DNA of 64,000 nt from Chondrus crispus (Eukaryota; Rhodophyta; Florideophyceae; Gigartinales; Gigartinaceae). This document shows, piece by piece, positions 30,904 through 41,300 of this stretch. The translations under genes and the position numbers were made by a program. The notes below the pieces were generated by a model that did no database searches, was not told where the DNA came from, and saw only the letters and a program-made list of their open reading frames with translations. Position 1 is the first letter of the stretch; every line of letters starts with the position of its first letter. Where the stretch lies: NCBI RefSeq assembly GCF_000350225.1, contig NW_005179231.1, positions 29,811 through 93,810 of the forward strand, written 5' to 3'.

Positions 30904-33900
30904 TTCAACGTGTACACGTGTGAAATATGTGCACGGTTGCGGTGTACAGTACAATCTGAGCATGTTTCATTTTCTTCGCGTGCTTTGGTTAAGATATCCG
31001 CAGGCATCGAAGTGGTCGGACAATGCGACAAATACACAATGTTTCTCTTAATAGCATCTCGTACGTAGTGGTATTTTACATCAACATGTTTGTTGCGACG
31101 GTTGATCGATTCATTCTGTGCAAACGAAATCGTCCCTGCATTGTCACACCCCATCATGATCGTGGGATCAGAATCAAGTCCGAGGACATCAGCAACAACT
31201 TGACGCAACCAGGTCGCCTCCTTACACGCTTCACATAGTGCAATGTACTCAGCTTCACACGTCGAAGTCGCAACCACAGTCTGTTTCCGGGAACTCCAAC
31301 TGATAGCTCCACCACAGAACTTGAAAACATATCCGCTGGTCGACTTGCGAGAGTCTGAACAACCGGCCCAGTCAGCATCACTGAAACCGAGCAACTCCGG
31401 CAATTTGGATTTATTGTCAAACACGATTCCTAAGTTTCGAGTCCCTTGCACGTATCGCATTACTCGTTTTACACCTGCCCAGTGTGACTCACATGGGTTG
31501 GCAGAATGTTGGGAAAGCTTTCCAATGGCGTATGCCAAGTCTGGACGAGTGCCAACCATCAAGCACATAAGGCAACCGACTGCCTCACGATACGGTGCCT
31601 TTGTTTCGGAGTCGTTTTCGATAGAATTCGTGGTTTTGCGACCTTGTTCCATTGGAGTCAGAGAAGGGTTACAAGTCGACATTTTAAAACGGTCAAGCAC
31701 ATTTAATGCATACTTAGTTTGAGTGAGACTCAATGTCTTGATAGTGCGATCTCTTTGAATCTCAAGACCAATGCAGACTTTTGCCTCACTAAGGTCTTTC
31801 ATCTCAAACCGTTTGTTAAGCTCCCCCTTCATCCATTTGATGGCATGGATATCACTACCAGCGAGTAACAAGTCATCGACATAAAGTGCAATTAGCATGA
31901 TAGTGTTACCAATGCGTTTAATGTAGAGGCACGGATCACTACGTGAAGTCTCAAATCCCAATTCACCGAGTAAAAAATCATCCACTTTGGTATGCCATTG
32001 ACGAGGTGCTTGTTTAAGACCGTAAAGTGCTTTCAAAAGTTTACACACATGATCACTTTTGCTTTTGTCAACGCAGCCTTCGGGTTGCTCCATGTAGATG
32101 TCTTCATCCAAGTCGCCGTTCAAAAACGCAGTCACGACATCCATCTGATGAAGTTCAAGGTCGTAATGAGCAACTAAGGCAAGAAGTAGACGAATAGTCG
32201 TAAACTTTATGACAGGGGCATATGTCTCAGTATAGTCAAGACCCTGCACTTGCTGGAATCCACGGGCAACAAGTCTGGCTTTTGCACTTTCAACTATATT
32301 GCCATTTGCATCAGGCAGCTGCTTGACATTGAAAACCCATCGAGATGTCAAGATGTTTGACGCCTCAGATCGAGGAACAAGTTTCCAGGTCTGATTCTTA
32401 GTCTGTGATGCAAGTTCTTTGTCAATGCCAGTTTGCCAGAATGCAGCTCTAGGACCGTGGGTTGCTTGTTTGAAAGTCTTGGGACCTTCAATAGCAACAT
32501 GCGCATGTGAAAGAAGAGCAGCTGCAAAGTTGCTCCTCCACCATGATCCGGGAGGCCTACTGATTCGAGACGATCTTCGCACAGCTGGAGTCGGAGTTGG
32601 AGGAGTGACCATCGGACTTTCGACGGGAGGTGATACATCATCTTCATCATTCTCACCTACAGAGTGAGTGTCCTCGTTTTCAATAACCTCCCCTGAAATT
32701 TCATCCTCTTCCGACCCAACCTCATTAGCATTTGGGGTATCGGCTTCATTCTCATTGTCGCCACCGAGCAATACAACGCCAACGTCAGAGCTGATTGAAT
32801 CTTTTTCATGTGCAGGAATGTCATGCATCCCACATGTCGATTCATCAAACTTGGCATCTCGTGAAACAACAACTTTACTCAACTCTCCGTCCCAAAGTTT
32901 GTATGCTTTACTGCATTGCGAATAACCGAGAAACATCGCTTCACGCGCTCGCAAGTCAAGCTTACGGAGCTCTAATTTCGGTAATGTATACCAACACTTT
33001 GACCCAAATACTCGCAAATGGCCAACATTTGGAGTTGACTTCATCCAAATGTGATGGGGAGTCGTGTTAACTGGCAAAGCCCGTGAAGTAACTCGATTGC
33101 GTACATATACTGCAGTGGCAAGAGCCTCTGCCCAGAATCGTTTACTGACCTGTTTATGAGAAAGCATGGAACGGACAAGATCAATCAAGGTTCGATTTAA
33201 ACGTTCAGCAACACCGTTTTGTTCAGGTGTGTAGGCAGTGGTGAGCTGGTGCTGTGTACCGTTTGAATCCAAATATGACTTGAATTCTGTCGAAAAGTAC
33301 TCTCCCCCTCGATCAGTGCGAAGCACCTTTACTTTGCGACCAGTGTGCGTTTGGGCAAACTGTTCATACAACTTGTATTTTGCAAAGGCCTCAGATTTAT
33401 TTCGCATCGTGTACACAACAACCCAGTTCGAGTGATCATCTACAAATGTAATGAAGTATCTCGAACCACCAATCGACTGTACTTCGAGCGGACCGCAAAC
33501 GTCAGAATGTACCAAGTCAAGACAGTTCTGTGCTCGAGACGATGATCGCTGTGTCGGGATTACTGATCGCGTTGCTTTGCCGAACACACACGCAGGACAA
33601 ACGAGAGAGTGATTGTCAGACTTTCGATTCATTGCTCTGATCACATCGCTTTGACGAACATTGATGCCACTTACCACATTATTGTGAATCATTGATGCGA
33701 TTCCTTGTACGTTAACATGGGCCATTCGTTCATGTAGCGTCTGCAAGGTAACTACATGAGCAGAGAAAGTTTCATTCATGACATCAAGTATGAATAAATC
33801 CCCAACTTGACTAGCTGTGGCAACTAGAGTTGGTCCTGCAGTAACGATGCATTTGTCTTTTTCAAATGACACTTGCAAGCCCTTTGAAACGATTTGGCTA

Positions 33901-35009
33901 ACAGACAGAAGCGAGTATCCGAAATCAGGGACATGCAAAACGTTGGACAATTTGCAAGGATGTGGACTACCATTGACGTTCAACAAGAATTCTACCTCAC
34001 CACGACCAGCGACATTGGCTCTAGCCTTCGTGCCCATCTCGACTGATCCAGATTGCATCTGTTCATAAGTAACGAACAAAGAGCGATCAAATGTAATGTG
34101 GGCACTGCAACGGGAATGCACAAGCCATGACCCTGCGTTCACTGCCTTCTTTTCGGGAGAAGAAGTCGAAAGCAGGCATGTAAAGTCGCTTTCAGCAAAG
34201 GCAGCAGTAGAAGTTTCATCTCGAGATACGAATGCACTTGGCTTCATGCCGGGGTTGCGGGACCGGAACCCGTCTGGCGGTGCTGGTCGGCGCCCATTCA
34301 CATCCTTGCCCCAGCAACGTGCTGCGGTGTGTCCATGTCGATTACAGTTTGTACATCTCATATCACGTCGAATAGGCATGCGATTGACAAGTGCAGGTGC
34401 GTGGGGTGAAGTAGTAGAAGCGGTCTTCATGCTCTCTCGTTGTTCCTCTTGCAGCAGACGACTCTTCACAAAATCGAGTCCAAACACTTTATCCTCATTG
34501 CCAAATGCGTCAAGAGCAACAATCAAGTTATCGAATCGTGGAGGCAAGCCATTCAACACAGCCATTGCAATTTCTTTATCGTCAATCTCAACACTCATTG
34601 ACTGCAATCTGGCAGCAAGTTGCTTCACACGATTGATGAACACGAGCACTTTCTCGGATGGGAGCATGGAAACAGTGTAAAAGTCGCGACGGGCGGAAAG
34701 TTTGTTGAGCAAAGTGTGACGCTCAAACACATTCAGAATCGCCTCCCATGTCTCTTTCGCACTGCTACACCCTCGCACATGTTGCAAGTAGTCATCAGAA
34801 AGCGTGAGTCCGATGACTGCCTTTGCTTTCGCATCACCACGAATCCACTTCCTGCGATCATCTGAGGTCGCATTTTCCGATATATCATCAAAAACGTATT
34901 GATCGACATCTCGGAGAGCAAGCAGTAGCTGGATTTTCTGCTTCCAGATGTAAAAGTTAGATGCCGTCAGCTTCTCGATTCTGACCGATCCAGAGCTTTG
35001 GTCATCCAT
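30864..35009 (-). CDS. Copia-B Gag-Pol polyprotein (subfamily II), C-terminus replaced
   Basis: One uninterrupted minus-strand frame of about 1,380 codons from ATG 35009 (MDDQSSGSVRIEK). Order: Gag (DUF4219/UBN2-like, residues 1-215), CCHC knuckle CTNCNRHGHTAARC, protease region, integrase (HERMAHVN ... CPACVFG, then the DDE core), RT (YVDDLLLAGSD) and RNase H (DADWAGCSDS). Two defects are seen. The protease catalytic triplet, DSG in Copia-D and -E, is HSR here (WLVHSRCSAH). The last 23 residues of Pol are lost at 30977, where the frame runs into LTR sequence and ends at 30864. Otherwise it is the best preserved polyprotein in the window. The integrase-RT linker (SPPVESP, ENEADTPNANE) defines subfamily II. 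Confidence 0.9.
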   Translation of the reverse strand: MDDQSSGSVRIEKLTASNFYIWKQKIQLLLALRDVDQYVFDDISENATSDDRRKWIRGDAKAKAVIGLTLSDDYLQHVRGCSSAKETWEAILNVFERHTLLNKLSARRDFYTVSMLPSEKVLVFINRVKQLAARLQSMSVEIDDKEIAMAVLNGLPPRFDNLIVALDAFGNEDKVFGLDFVKSRLLQEEQRESMKTASTTSPHAPALVNRMPIRRDMRCTNCNRHGHTAARCWGKDVNGRRPAPPDGFRSRNPGMKPSAFVSRDETSTAAFAESDFTCLLSTSSPEKKAVNAGSWLVHSRCSAHITFDRSLFVTYEQMQSGSVEMGTKARANVAGRGEVEFLLNVNGSPHPCKLSNVLHVPDFGYSLLSVSQIVSKGLQVSFEKDKCIVTAGPTLVATASQVGDLFILDVMNETFSAHVVTLQTLHERMAHVNVQGIASMIHNNVVSGINVRQSDVIRAMNRKSDNHSLVCPACVFGKATRSVIPTQRSSSRAQNCLDLVHSDVCGPLEVQSIGGSRYFITFVDDHSNWVVVYTMRNKSEAFAKYKLYEQFAQTHTGRKVKVLRTDRGGEYFSTEFKSYLDSNGTQHQLTTAYTPEQNGVAERLNRTLIDLVRSMLSHKQVSKRFWAEALATAVYVRNRVTSRALPVNTTPHHIWMKSTPNVGHLRVFGSKCWYTLPKLELRKLDLRAREAMFLGYSQCSKAYKLWDGELSKVVVSRDAKFDESTCGMHDIPAHEKDSISSDVGVVLLGGDNENEADTPNANEVGSEEDEISGEVIENEDTHSVGENDEDDVSPPVESPMVTPPTPTPAVRRSSRISRPPGSWWRSNFAAALLSHAHVAIEGPKTFKQATHGPRAAFWQTGIDKELASQTKNQTWKLVPRSEASNILTSRWVFNVKQLPDANGNIVESAKARLVARGFQQVQGLDYTETYAPVIKFTTIRLLLALVAHYDLELHQMDVVTAFLNGDLDEDIYMEQPEGCVDKSKSDHVCKLLKALYGLKQAPRQWHTKVDDFLLGELGFETSRSDPCLYIKRIGNTIMLIALYVDDLLLAGSDIHAIKWMKGELNKRFEMKDLSEAKVCIGLEIQRDRTIKTLSLTQTKYALNVLDRFKMSTCNPSLTPMEQGRKTTNSIENDSETKAPYREAVGCLMCLMVGTRPDLAYAIGKLSQHSANPCESHWAGVKRVMRYVQGTRNLGIVFDNKSKLPELLGFSDADWAGCSDSRKSTSGYVFKFCGGAISWSSRKQTVVATSTCEAEYIALCEACKEATWLRQVVADVLGLDSDPTIMMGCDNAGTISFAQNESINRRNKHVDVKYHYVRDAIKRNIVYLSHCPTTSMPADILTKAREENETCSDCTVHRNRAHISHVYTLNVGNLRPHAKLQA
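30904..30976 (+). repeat. 73-bp piece of type-1 LTR joined to truncated Copia-B Pol
   Basis: Near-identical to 37029-37103. At the join, TTCTTCGC of the LTR meets GTGCTTTGG of Pol. Both parent sequences contain TTCGC there, so a microhomology deletion is likely. Confidence 0.75.
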
Positions 35010-36217
35010 TTCGCCGAATGGATGTACCCTTCGAGTATACAAGGTTTTCCGTCCCGGGATCCCAAGCCGTTAACCGATAGTCAACACAATGGCAAGCCCA
35101 CCCGTATAGGAAGTTTGTAGCGATTACTCGGAAACGTTCTTGGTGCTTGTTCCCGGCGGAGTGGAACAAGCGTATTCTTCTTAAAAATGCCTTAGGGCGC
35201 TACCCCTATATGTCGGCCAGTGCGGGTCTTTCGACTGTGAACTAAATCAAACGTGCCACGAGTAAGCACAACACTTTGCCTGTAGACGAACCAGGACTTT
35301 TGGTTACTACCGCGAACGGTCCCTGCAACCTAAATCGGCTTGTCCAAACTTGATACGGTACTGCCTCAGAGGGTCTCCCACAACACAAGAATGAAACTGC
35401 CTTCGTCGTACTCGTGTGATTTGTTCACAATCACTCCTTGGGTCACCCTCTTCCGTGCGAACTTAATCAAGGTGCGCGACCTTATACACGTATAGTGAGA
35501 GGTTCAGTGTTTAGGCACGTATTCTCTTCACCCAGGGGACCGAAGTCGTACCTATAGGGCTAATACCGAGAGCGTTACCCACACCGCCGACGCACCTCCC
35601 GAAGGCAGAGTGCGGATCGACTAGACCAGTACACTGTGATCCTCCCCGAGGATCAGTAATTCGTCTCTCGACGATTCTTGGTCGGACCCTCGCTCAAGTC
35701 AGATTTCCAATGGCACCAGCCTTTCACCAAGAGCGAGGGTATGTTCCACTGAGGATTTGGCAGTGCGTTGGCCACTAGGGACTTTCTTCCTCCCGACTAG
35801 CGGAAGGCTCACCCACAGCTCACACAACGACTGCCACGACAAAGCAAAAAACTGAGAACTGACGGACCACTGAGGATTTGGCAGTGCGTTGGCCACTAGG
35901 GACTTTCTTCCTCCCGACAAGCGGAAGGCTCACCCACAGCTCACACAACGACTGCCACGACAAAGCTGCAAGACCACAAAGTTGATTTCCAAAAACTGGG
36001 AACTGACGGACCACCAAACTGAAAAATCGGCTGAAACGGTGCTGAAAACGACGGCGAAAACTGAAAAAACTGAAAAACCAAACTCGAAAGCGGAGACTGA
36101 AACTGATACCTTCTTCTTCTGCTTGACGAGCTGAACAAACTGATACTTGAACGACGGCGAAACTCGAACTTGAACCAAAACGAAGACGACGATCAGCGTT
36201 GAACTGGGCCCATAACC
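35010..36217 (-). other. Copia-B leader with primer-binding site and 121-bp duplication
   Basis: 1.2-kb untranslated leader between LTR and Gag. The primer site at 36203-36217 reads GGTTATGGGCCCAG in element sense and directly abuts the LTR. It is complementary to the anticodon arm of initiator tRNA-Met rather than to a tRNA 3' end. A segment starting CCACTGAGGATTTGG occurs twice, at 35746 and 35867 (period 121). No ORF here is convincing. Confidence 0.75.
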
Positions 36218-37028
36218 TATAGAAAGGTCAGCGGGGCAGAGGGAAGAAGGATAGTTGAAGGTTGCTGGTGGTTGACGGGAAAAGAAGTTGATGCCATTTT
36301 ACTCTTGGTCGCCAACTATTGGCGCTACTTATACTCTTCGAACTACATACAATGCGAGCCATTAGGGCTGGTCACGTGACTCTCCTTACTGCACTGGTTG
36401 ATAATCAAGTGACTCTCCCTGTTGCACTCTCGGTTGATAATCAAGTGACTCTCCTACTTCCACTCTCGGTTGATAATCAAATGACTCTCCTTCTTGCACT
36501 CTCGGTTGATAATCAAGTGACTCTCCTACTTCCACTCTCCGTTGATAATCAAATGACTCTCCTTCTTGCACTCTCGGTTGATAATCAAGTGACTCTCCTA
36601 CTTCCACTCTCCGTTGATAATCAAATGACTCTCCTTCTTGCACTCTCTCTTGCTAATAATTTGTGACCGTTTGAGAGTCAATAATATCTGAATGTACTGT
36701 ACTGTAGATTACAGATTTTACACTACGATTAATAACCACTGTGGCACATACGTCATACGTGTCACACACGTGTCAAATTGAGAAAAATGAAACATGTTCA
36801 GAATGTACTGTAGAGTGCCACGAGGTACATAACTTACACGTGTCAACACCAAAATTGAAACATGCTCGGAAATGATAGGAAAGTGCAACTGTGTACAAAT
36901 ATGACACGTGTCCACCTTGAAGACCAAACATCCTGAGAATGCTCTTGCAAGCATTTTAGGTTTCGTCGACGTACACGTGTAATATCTGTCAGGCTTGGAG
37001 CTTAGCATGTGGTCGAAGATTTCCAACA
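36218..37028 (-). repeat. 5' LTR (type 2) of Copia-B
   Basis: 811 bp, adjoining the primer-binding site at 36217. Its outer end is followed by TTCAA and type-1 LTR sequence, exactly as at 30903. Confidence 0.9.
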
Positions 37029-37794
37029 TTCAACGTGTACACGTGTGAAATATGTGCACGGTTGCGGTGTACAGTACAATCTGAGCATGTTTCATTTTCT
37101 TCGCCCGACACGTGTATGACCTGGACACATGTCCTTATTACACTGTGGGACGCGTACAGTACGCCTGCAGTCTTACAGACAAAGTGTAGAACCTTGGTGG
37201 CGGGTGCCTGGCACGTGCCAAAGGTTTACAGCGTCCATGGAGTGCAGCACGGGTACAGCAGGACACAAAGATACCGTTGCGCAAGTTTTGAATTCGTAAG
37301 GCAAAATGTGCACTGTTGTAATTGACAGTGGACAGAACCTCACGAGAGATTCAGATTCATAAGGCAACGTGTGCGCTGTAAACAGTCCTTGCAGGATTGA
37401 TTTGAATTCGTAAGGCAACGTGTGAGCTGTAAACGTGCCTTACGAATTTGTGCCACGCTGGATTTGGAATAGTAAGGGAATTTGTGCTTTGCTGTGCTTT
37501 GTTGTACTGCCTTACTAATTTCTCCGTCATGACAGTGGTAATTCGTAAGACGGTTTTCTGTTCTGTTTGTTGGGCCATCGCCAGTTTGGCTGAGTAGCAA
37601 GACGGGCACATGTGTTAGAGCCAATACATTTGTAGTATGTGTGTCGTAGTGTTTGGTAGTAGAGTTCTAGAAGATTGCAGAAGTGTATAAGTAGTGCCAG
37701 AAGTTGGCGACTCAAAGTAAATCGGTACCCAATCCTTCAACTTCACCTCATCAACCGTCCTTCGAAACCCCTTTGCCCCGCTGACCAACCATTA
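37029..37794 (+). repeat. Remainder of a type-1 LTR, 5' LTR of Copia-C
   Basis: Continues the LTR broken at 30092. It contains the CGTAAGGCA repeats, TATAAGTA at about 37688 and the CGCCA...TGGCG dyad. It ends near 37792-37794 in ...CCAACCATTA and is joined straight to Copia leader sequence without the primer-binding site. Confidence 0.8.
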
Positions 37795-38333
37795 CGACTT
37801 CGGTCCCCTGGGTGAGGAGAATACGTGCCTAAACACTGAACCTCTCACTATACGTGTATAAGGTCGCGTACCTTGATTAAGTTCGCACGGAAGAGGGTGA
37901 CCCAAGGAGTGATTGTGAACAAATCACACGAGTACGACGAAGGCAGTTTCATTCTTGTGTTGTGGGAGACCCTCTGAGGCAGTGCCGTATCGAGTTTGGA
38001 CAAGCCGATTTAGGTTGCAGGGACCGTTCGCGGTAGTGACCAAAAGTCCTGGTTCGTCTACAGGCAAAGTGTTGTGCTTACTCGTGGCACGTTTGATTTA
38101 GTTCACAGTCGAAGGACCCGCACTGGCCGACATATAGGGGTAGCGCCCTAAGGCATTTTTAAGAAGAATACGCTTGTTCCACTCCGCCGGGAACAAGCAC
38201 CAAGAACGTTTCCGAGTAATCGCTACAAACTTCCTATACGGGTGGGCTTGCCATTGTGTTGACTATCGGTTAACGGCTTGGGATCCCGGGACGGAAGACC
38301 TTGTATACTCGAAGGGTACATCCATTCGGCGAA
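37795..38333 (+). other. Copia-C leader, truncated
   Basis: Corresponds to the gag-proximal 540 bases of the Copia-E leader (from about 57950). The upstream 580 bases, including the tRNA primer site, are absent, so this copy could not prime reverse transcription. Confidence 0.75.
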
Positions 38334-41300
38334 ATGGATGACCAAAGCTCTGGATCGGTCAGAATCGAGAAGCTGACGGCATCTAACTTTTACATCTGGA
38401 AGCAGAAAATCCAGCTACTGCTTGCTCTCCGAGATGTCGATCAATACGTTTTTGATGATATATCGGAAAATGCGACCTCAGATGATCGCAGGAAGTGGAT
38501 CCGTAGTGATGCGAAAGCAAAGGCAGTCATCGGACTCACGCTTTCTGATGACTACTTGCAACATGTGCGAGGGTGTAGCAGTCCGAAAGAGACATGGGAG
38601 GCGGTTCTGAATGTGTTTGAGCGTCACACTTTGCTCAAAAAACTTTCCGCCCGTCGCGACTTTTACACTGTATCCATGCTCCCATCCGAGAAAGTGCTCG
38701 TGTTCATCAATCGTGTGAAGCAACTTGCTGCCAGATTGCAGTCAATGAGTGTTGAGATTGACGATAAAGAAATTGCAATGGCTGTGTTGAATGGCTTGCC
38801 TCCACGATTTGATAACTTGATTGTTGCACTTGACGCACTTGGCAATGAGGATAAAGTGTTTGGACTCGATTTTGAGAAGAGTCGTCTGCTGCAAAAGGAA
38901 CAACGAGAGAGCATGAAGACCGCTTCTACTACTTCACCCCACGCACCTGCACTTGTCAATCGCATCCGTATTCGACGTGATATGAGATGTACGAACTGTA
39001 ATCGACATGGACACACCGCAGCACGTTGCTGGGGCAAGGATGTGAATGGGCGCCGACCAGCACCGCCAGACGGGTTCCGGTCCCTCAACCCCGGCATGAA
39101 GCCAAGTGCATTCGTATCTCGAAATGAAACTTCTACTGCTGTCTTTGCTGAAAGCGACTTTACATGCCTGCTTTCGACTTCTTCTCCCGAAAAGAAGGCA
39201 GTGAACGCAGGGTCATGGCTTGTGCATTCCCGTTGCAGTGCCCACACTACATTTGATCGCTCTTTGTTCGTTACTTATGAACAGATGCAATCTGGATCAG
39301 TCGAGATGGGCACGAAGGCTAGAGCCAATGTCGCTGGTCGTGGTGAGGTAGAATTCATGTTGAACGTCAATGGTAGTCCACATCCTTGCAAATTGTCCAA
39401 CGTTTTGCATGTCCCTGATTTCGGATACTCGCTTCTGTCTGTTAGCCAAATGGTTTCAAAGGGCTGGCAAGTGTCATTTGAAAATGAAAAATGCCGCGTT
39501 ACTGCAGGACCAACTCTAGTTGTCACAGCTAGTCAAGTTGGGGATTTATTCATACTTGATGTCATGAATGAAACTTTCTCTGCGCACGTGGTTACCTTGC
39601 AGACGCTACATGAACGAATGGCCCATGTTAACGTACAAGGAATCGCATCAATGATTCACAATAATGTGGTAAGTGGCATCAATGTGCGTCAAAGCTATAG
39701 AAAGGTCAGCGGGGCAGAGGGAAGAAGGATGGTTGAAGGTTGCTGGTGGTTGACGGGAAAAGAAGTTGATGCCATTTTACTCTTGGTCGCCAACTATTGG
39801 CGCTACTTATACTCTTCGAACTACATACAATACGAGCCATTAGGGCTGGTCACGTGACTCTCGTTCTTGCACTGGTTGATAATCAAGTGACTCTCCCTGT
39901 TGCACTCTCGGTTGATAATCAAGTGACTCTCCTACTTCCACTCTCGGTTGATAATCAAATGACTCTCCTTCTTGCACTCTCGGTTGATAATCAAGTGACT
40001 CTCCTACTTCCACTCCGTTGATAATCAAATGACTCTCCTTCTTGCACTCTCGGTTGATAATCAAGTGACTCTCCTACTTCCACTCTCCGTTGATAATCAA
40101 ATGACTCTCCTTCTTGCACTCTCTCTTGCTAATAATTTGTGACCGTTTGAGAGTCAATAATATCTGAATGTACTGTACTGTAGATTACAGATTTTACACT
40201 ACGATTAATAACCACTGTGGCACATACGTCATACGTGTCACACACGTGTCAAATCGAGAAAAATGAAACATGTTCAGAATGTACTGTAGAGTGCCACGAG
40301 GTACATAACTTACACGTGTCAACACCAAAATTGAAACATGCTCGGAAATGATAGGAAAGTGCAACTGTGTACAAATATGACACGTGTCCACCTTGAAGAC
40401 CAAACATCCTGAGAATGCTCTTGCAAGCATTTTAGGTTTCGTCGACGTACACGTGTAATATCTGTCAGGCTTGGAGCTTAGCATGTGGTCGAAGATTTCC
40501 AACAAAAGCGATGTGATCAGAGCAATGAATCGAAAGTGTGACAATCACTCTCCCATTTGTCCTGCGTGTGTGTTTGGCAACGCAACGCGATCAGTAATCC
40601 CAAAACAGCGATCATCGTCTCGAGCACAGAACTGTCTTGACTTGGTACATTCTGATGTTTGCGGTCCGCTCGAAGTACAGTCCATTGGTGGTTCGAGATA
40701 CTTCATTACATTTGTAGATGATCACTCGAACTGGGTTGTTGTGTACACGATGCGAAATAAATCTGAGGCCTTTGCAAAATACAAGTTGTATGAACAGTTT
40801 GCCCAAACGCACACTGGTCGCAAAGTAAAGGTGCTTCGCACTGATCGAGGGGGAGAGTACTTTTCGACAGAATTCAAGTCATATTTGGATTCAAACGGTA
40901 CACAGCACCAGCTCACCACTGCCTACACACCTGAACAAAACGGTGTTGCTGAACGTTTAAATCGAACCTTGATTGATCTTGTCCGTTCCATGCTTTCTCA
41001 TAAACAGGTCAGTAAACGATTCTGGGCAGAGGCTCTTGCCACTGCAGTATATGTACGCAATCGAGTTACTTCACGGGCTTTGCCAGTTAACACGACTCCC
41101 CATCACATTTGGATGAAGTCAACTCCAAATGTTGGCCATTTGCGAGTATTTGGGTCAAAGTGTTGGTATACATTACCGAAATTAGAGCTCCGTAAGCTTG
41201 ACTTGCGAGCGCGTGAAGCGATGTTTCTCGGTTATTCGCAATGCAGTAAAGCATACAAACTTTGGGACGGAGAGTTGAGTAAAGTTGTTGTTTCACGAGA

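Noticed and set aside
35699..36178. Small ORFs in the Copia-B leader
   Set aside because: They lie in a duplicated, low-complexity untranslated leader, are not conserved in the Copia-E leader, and have no recognisable domain.
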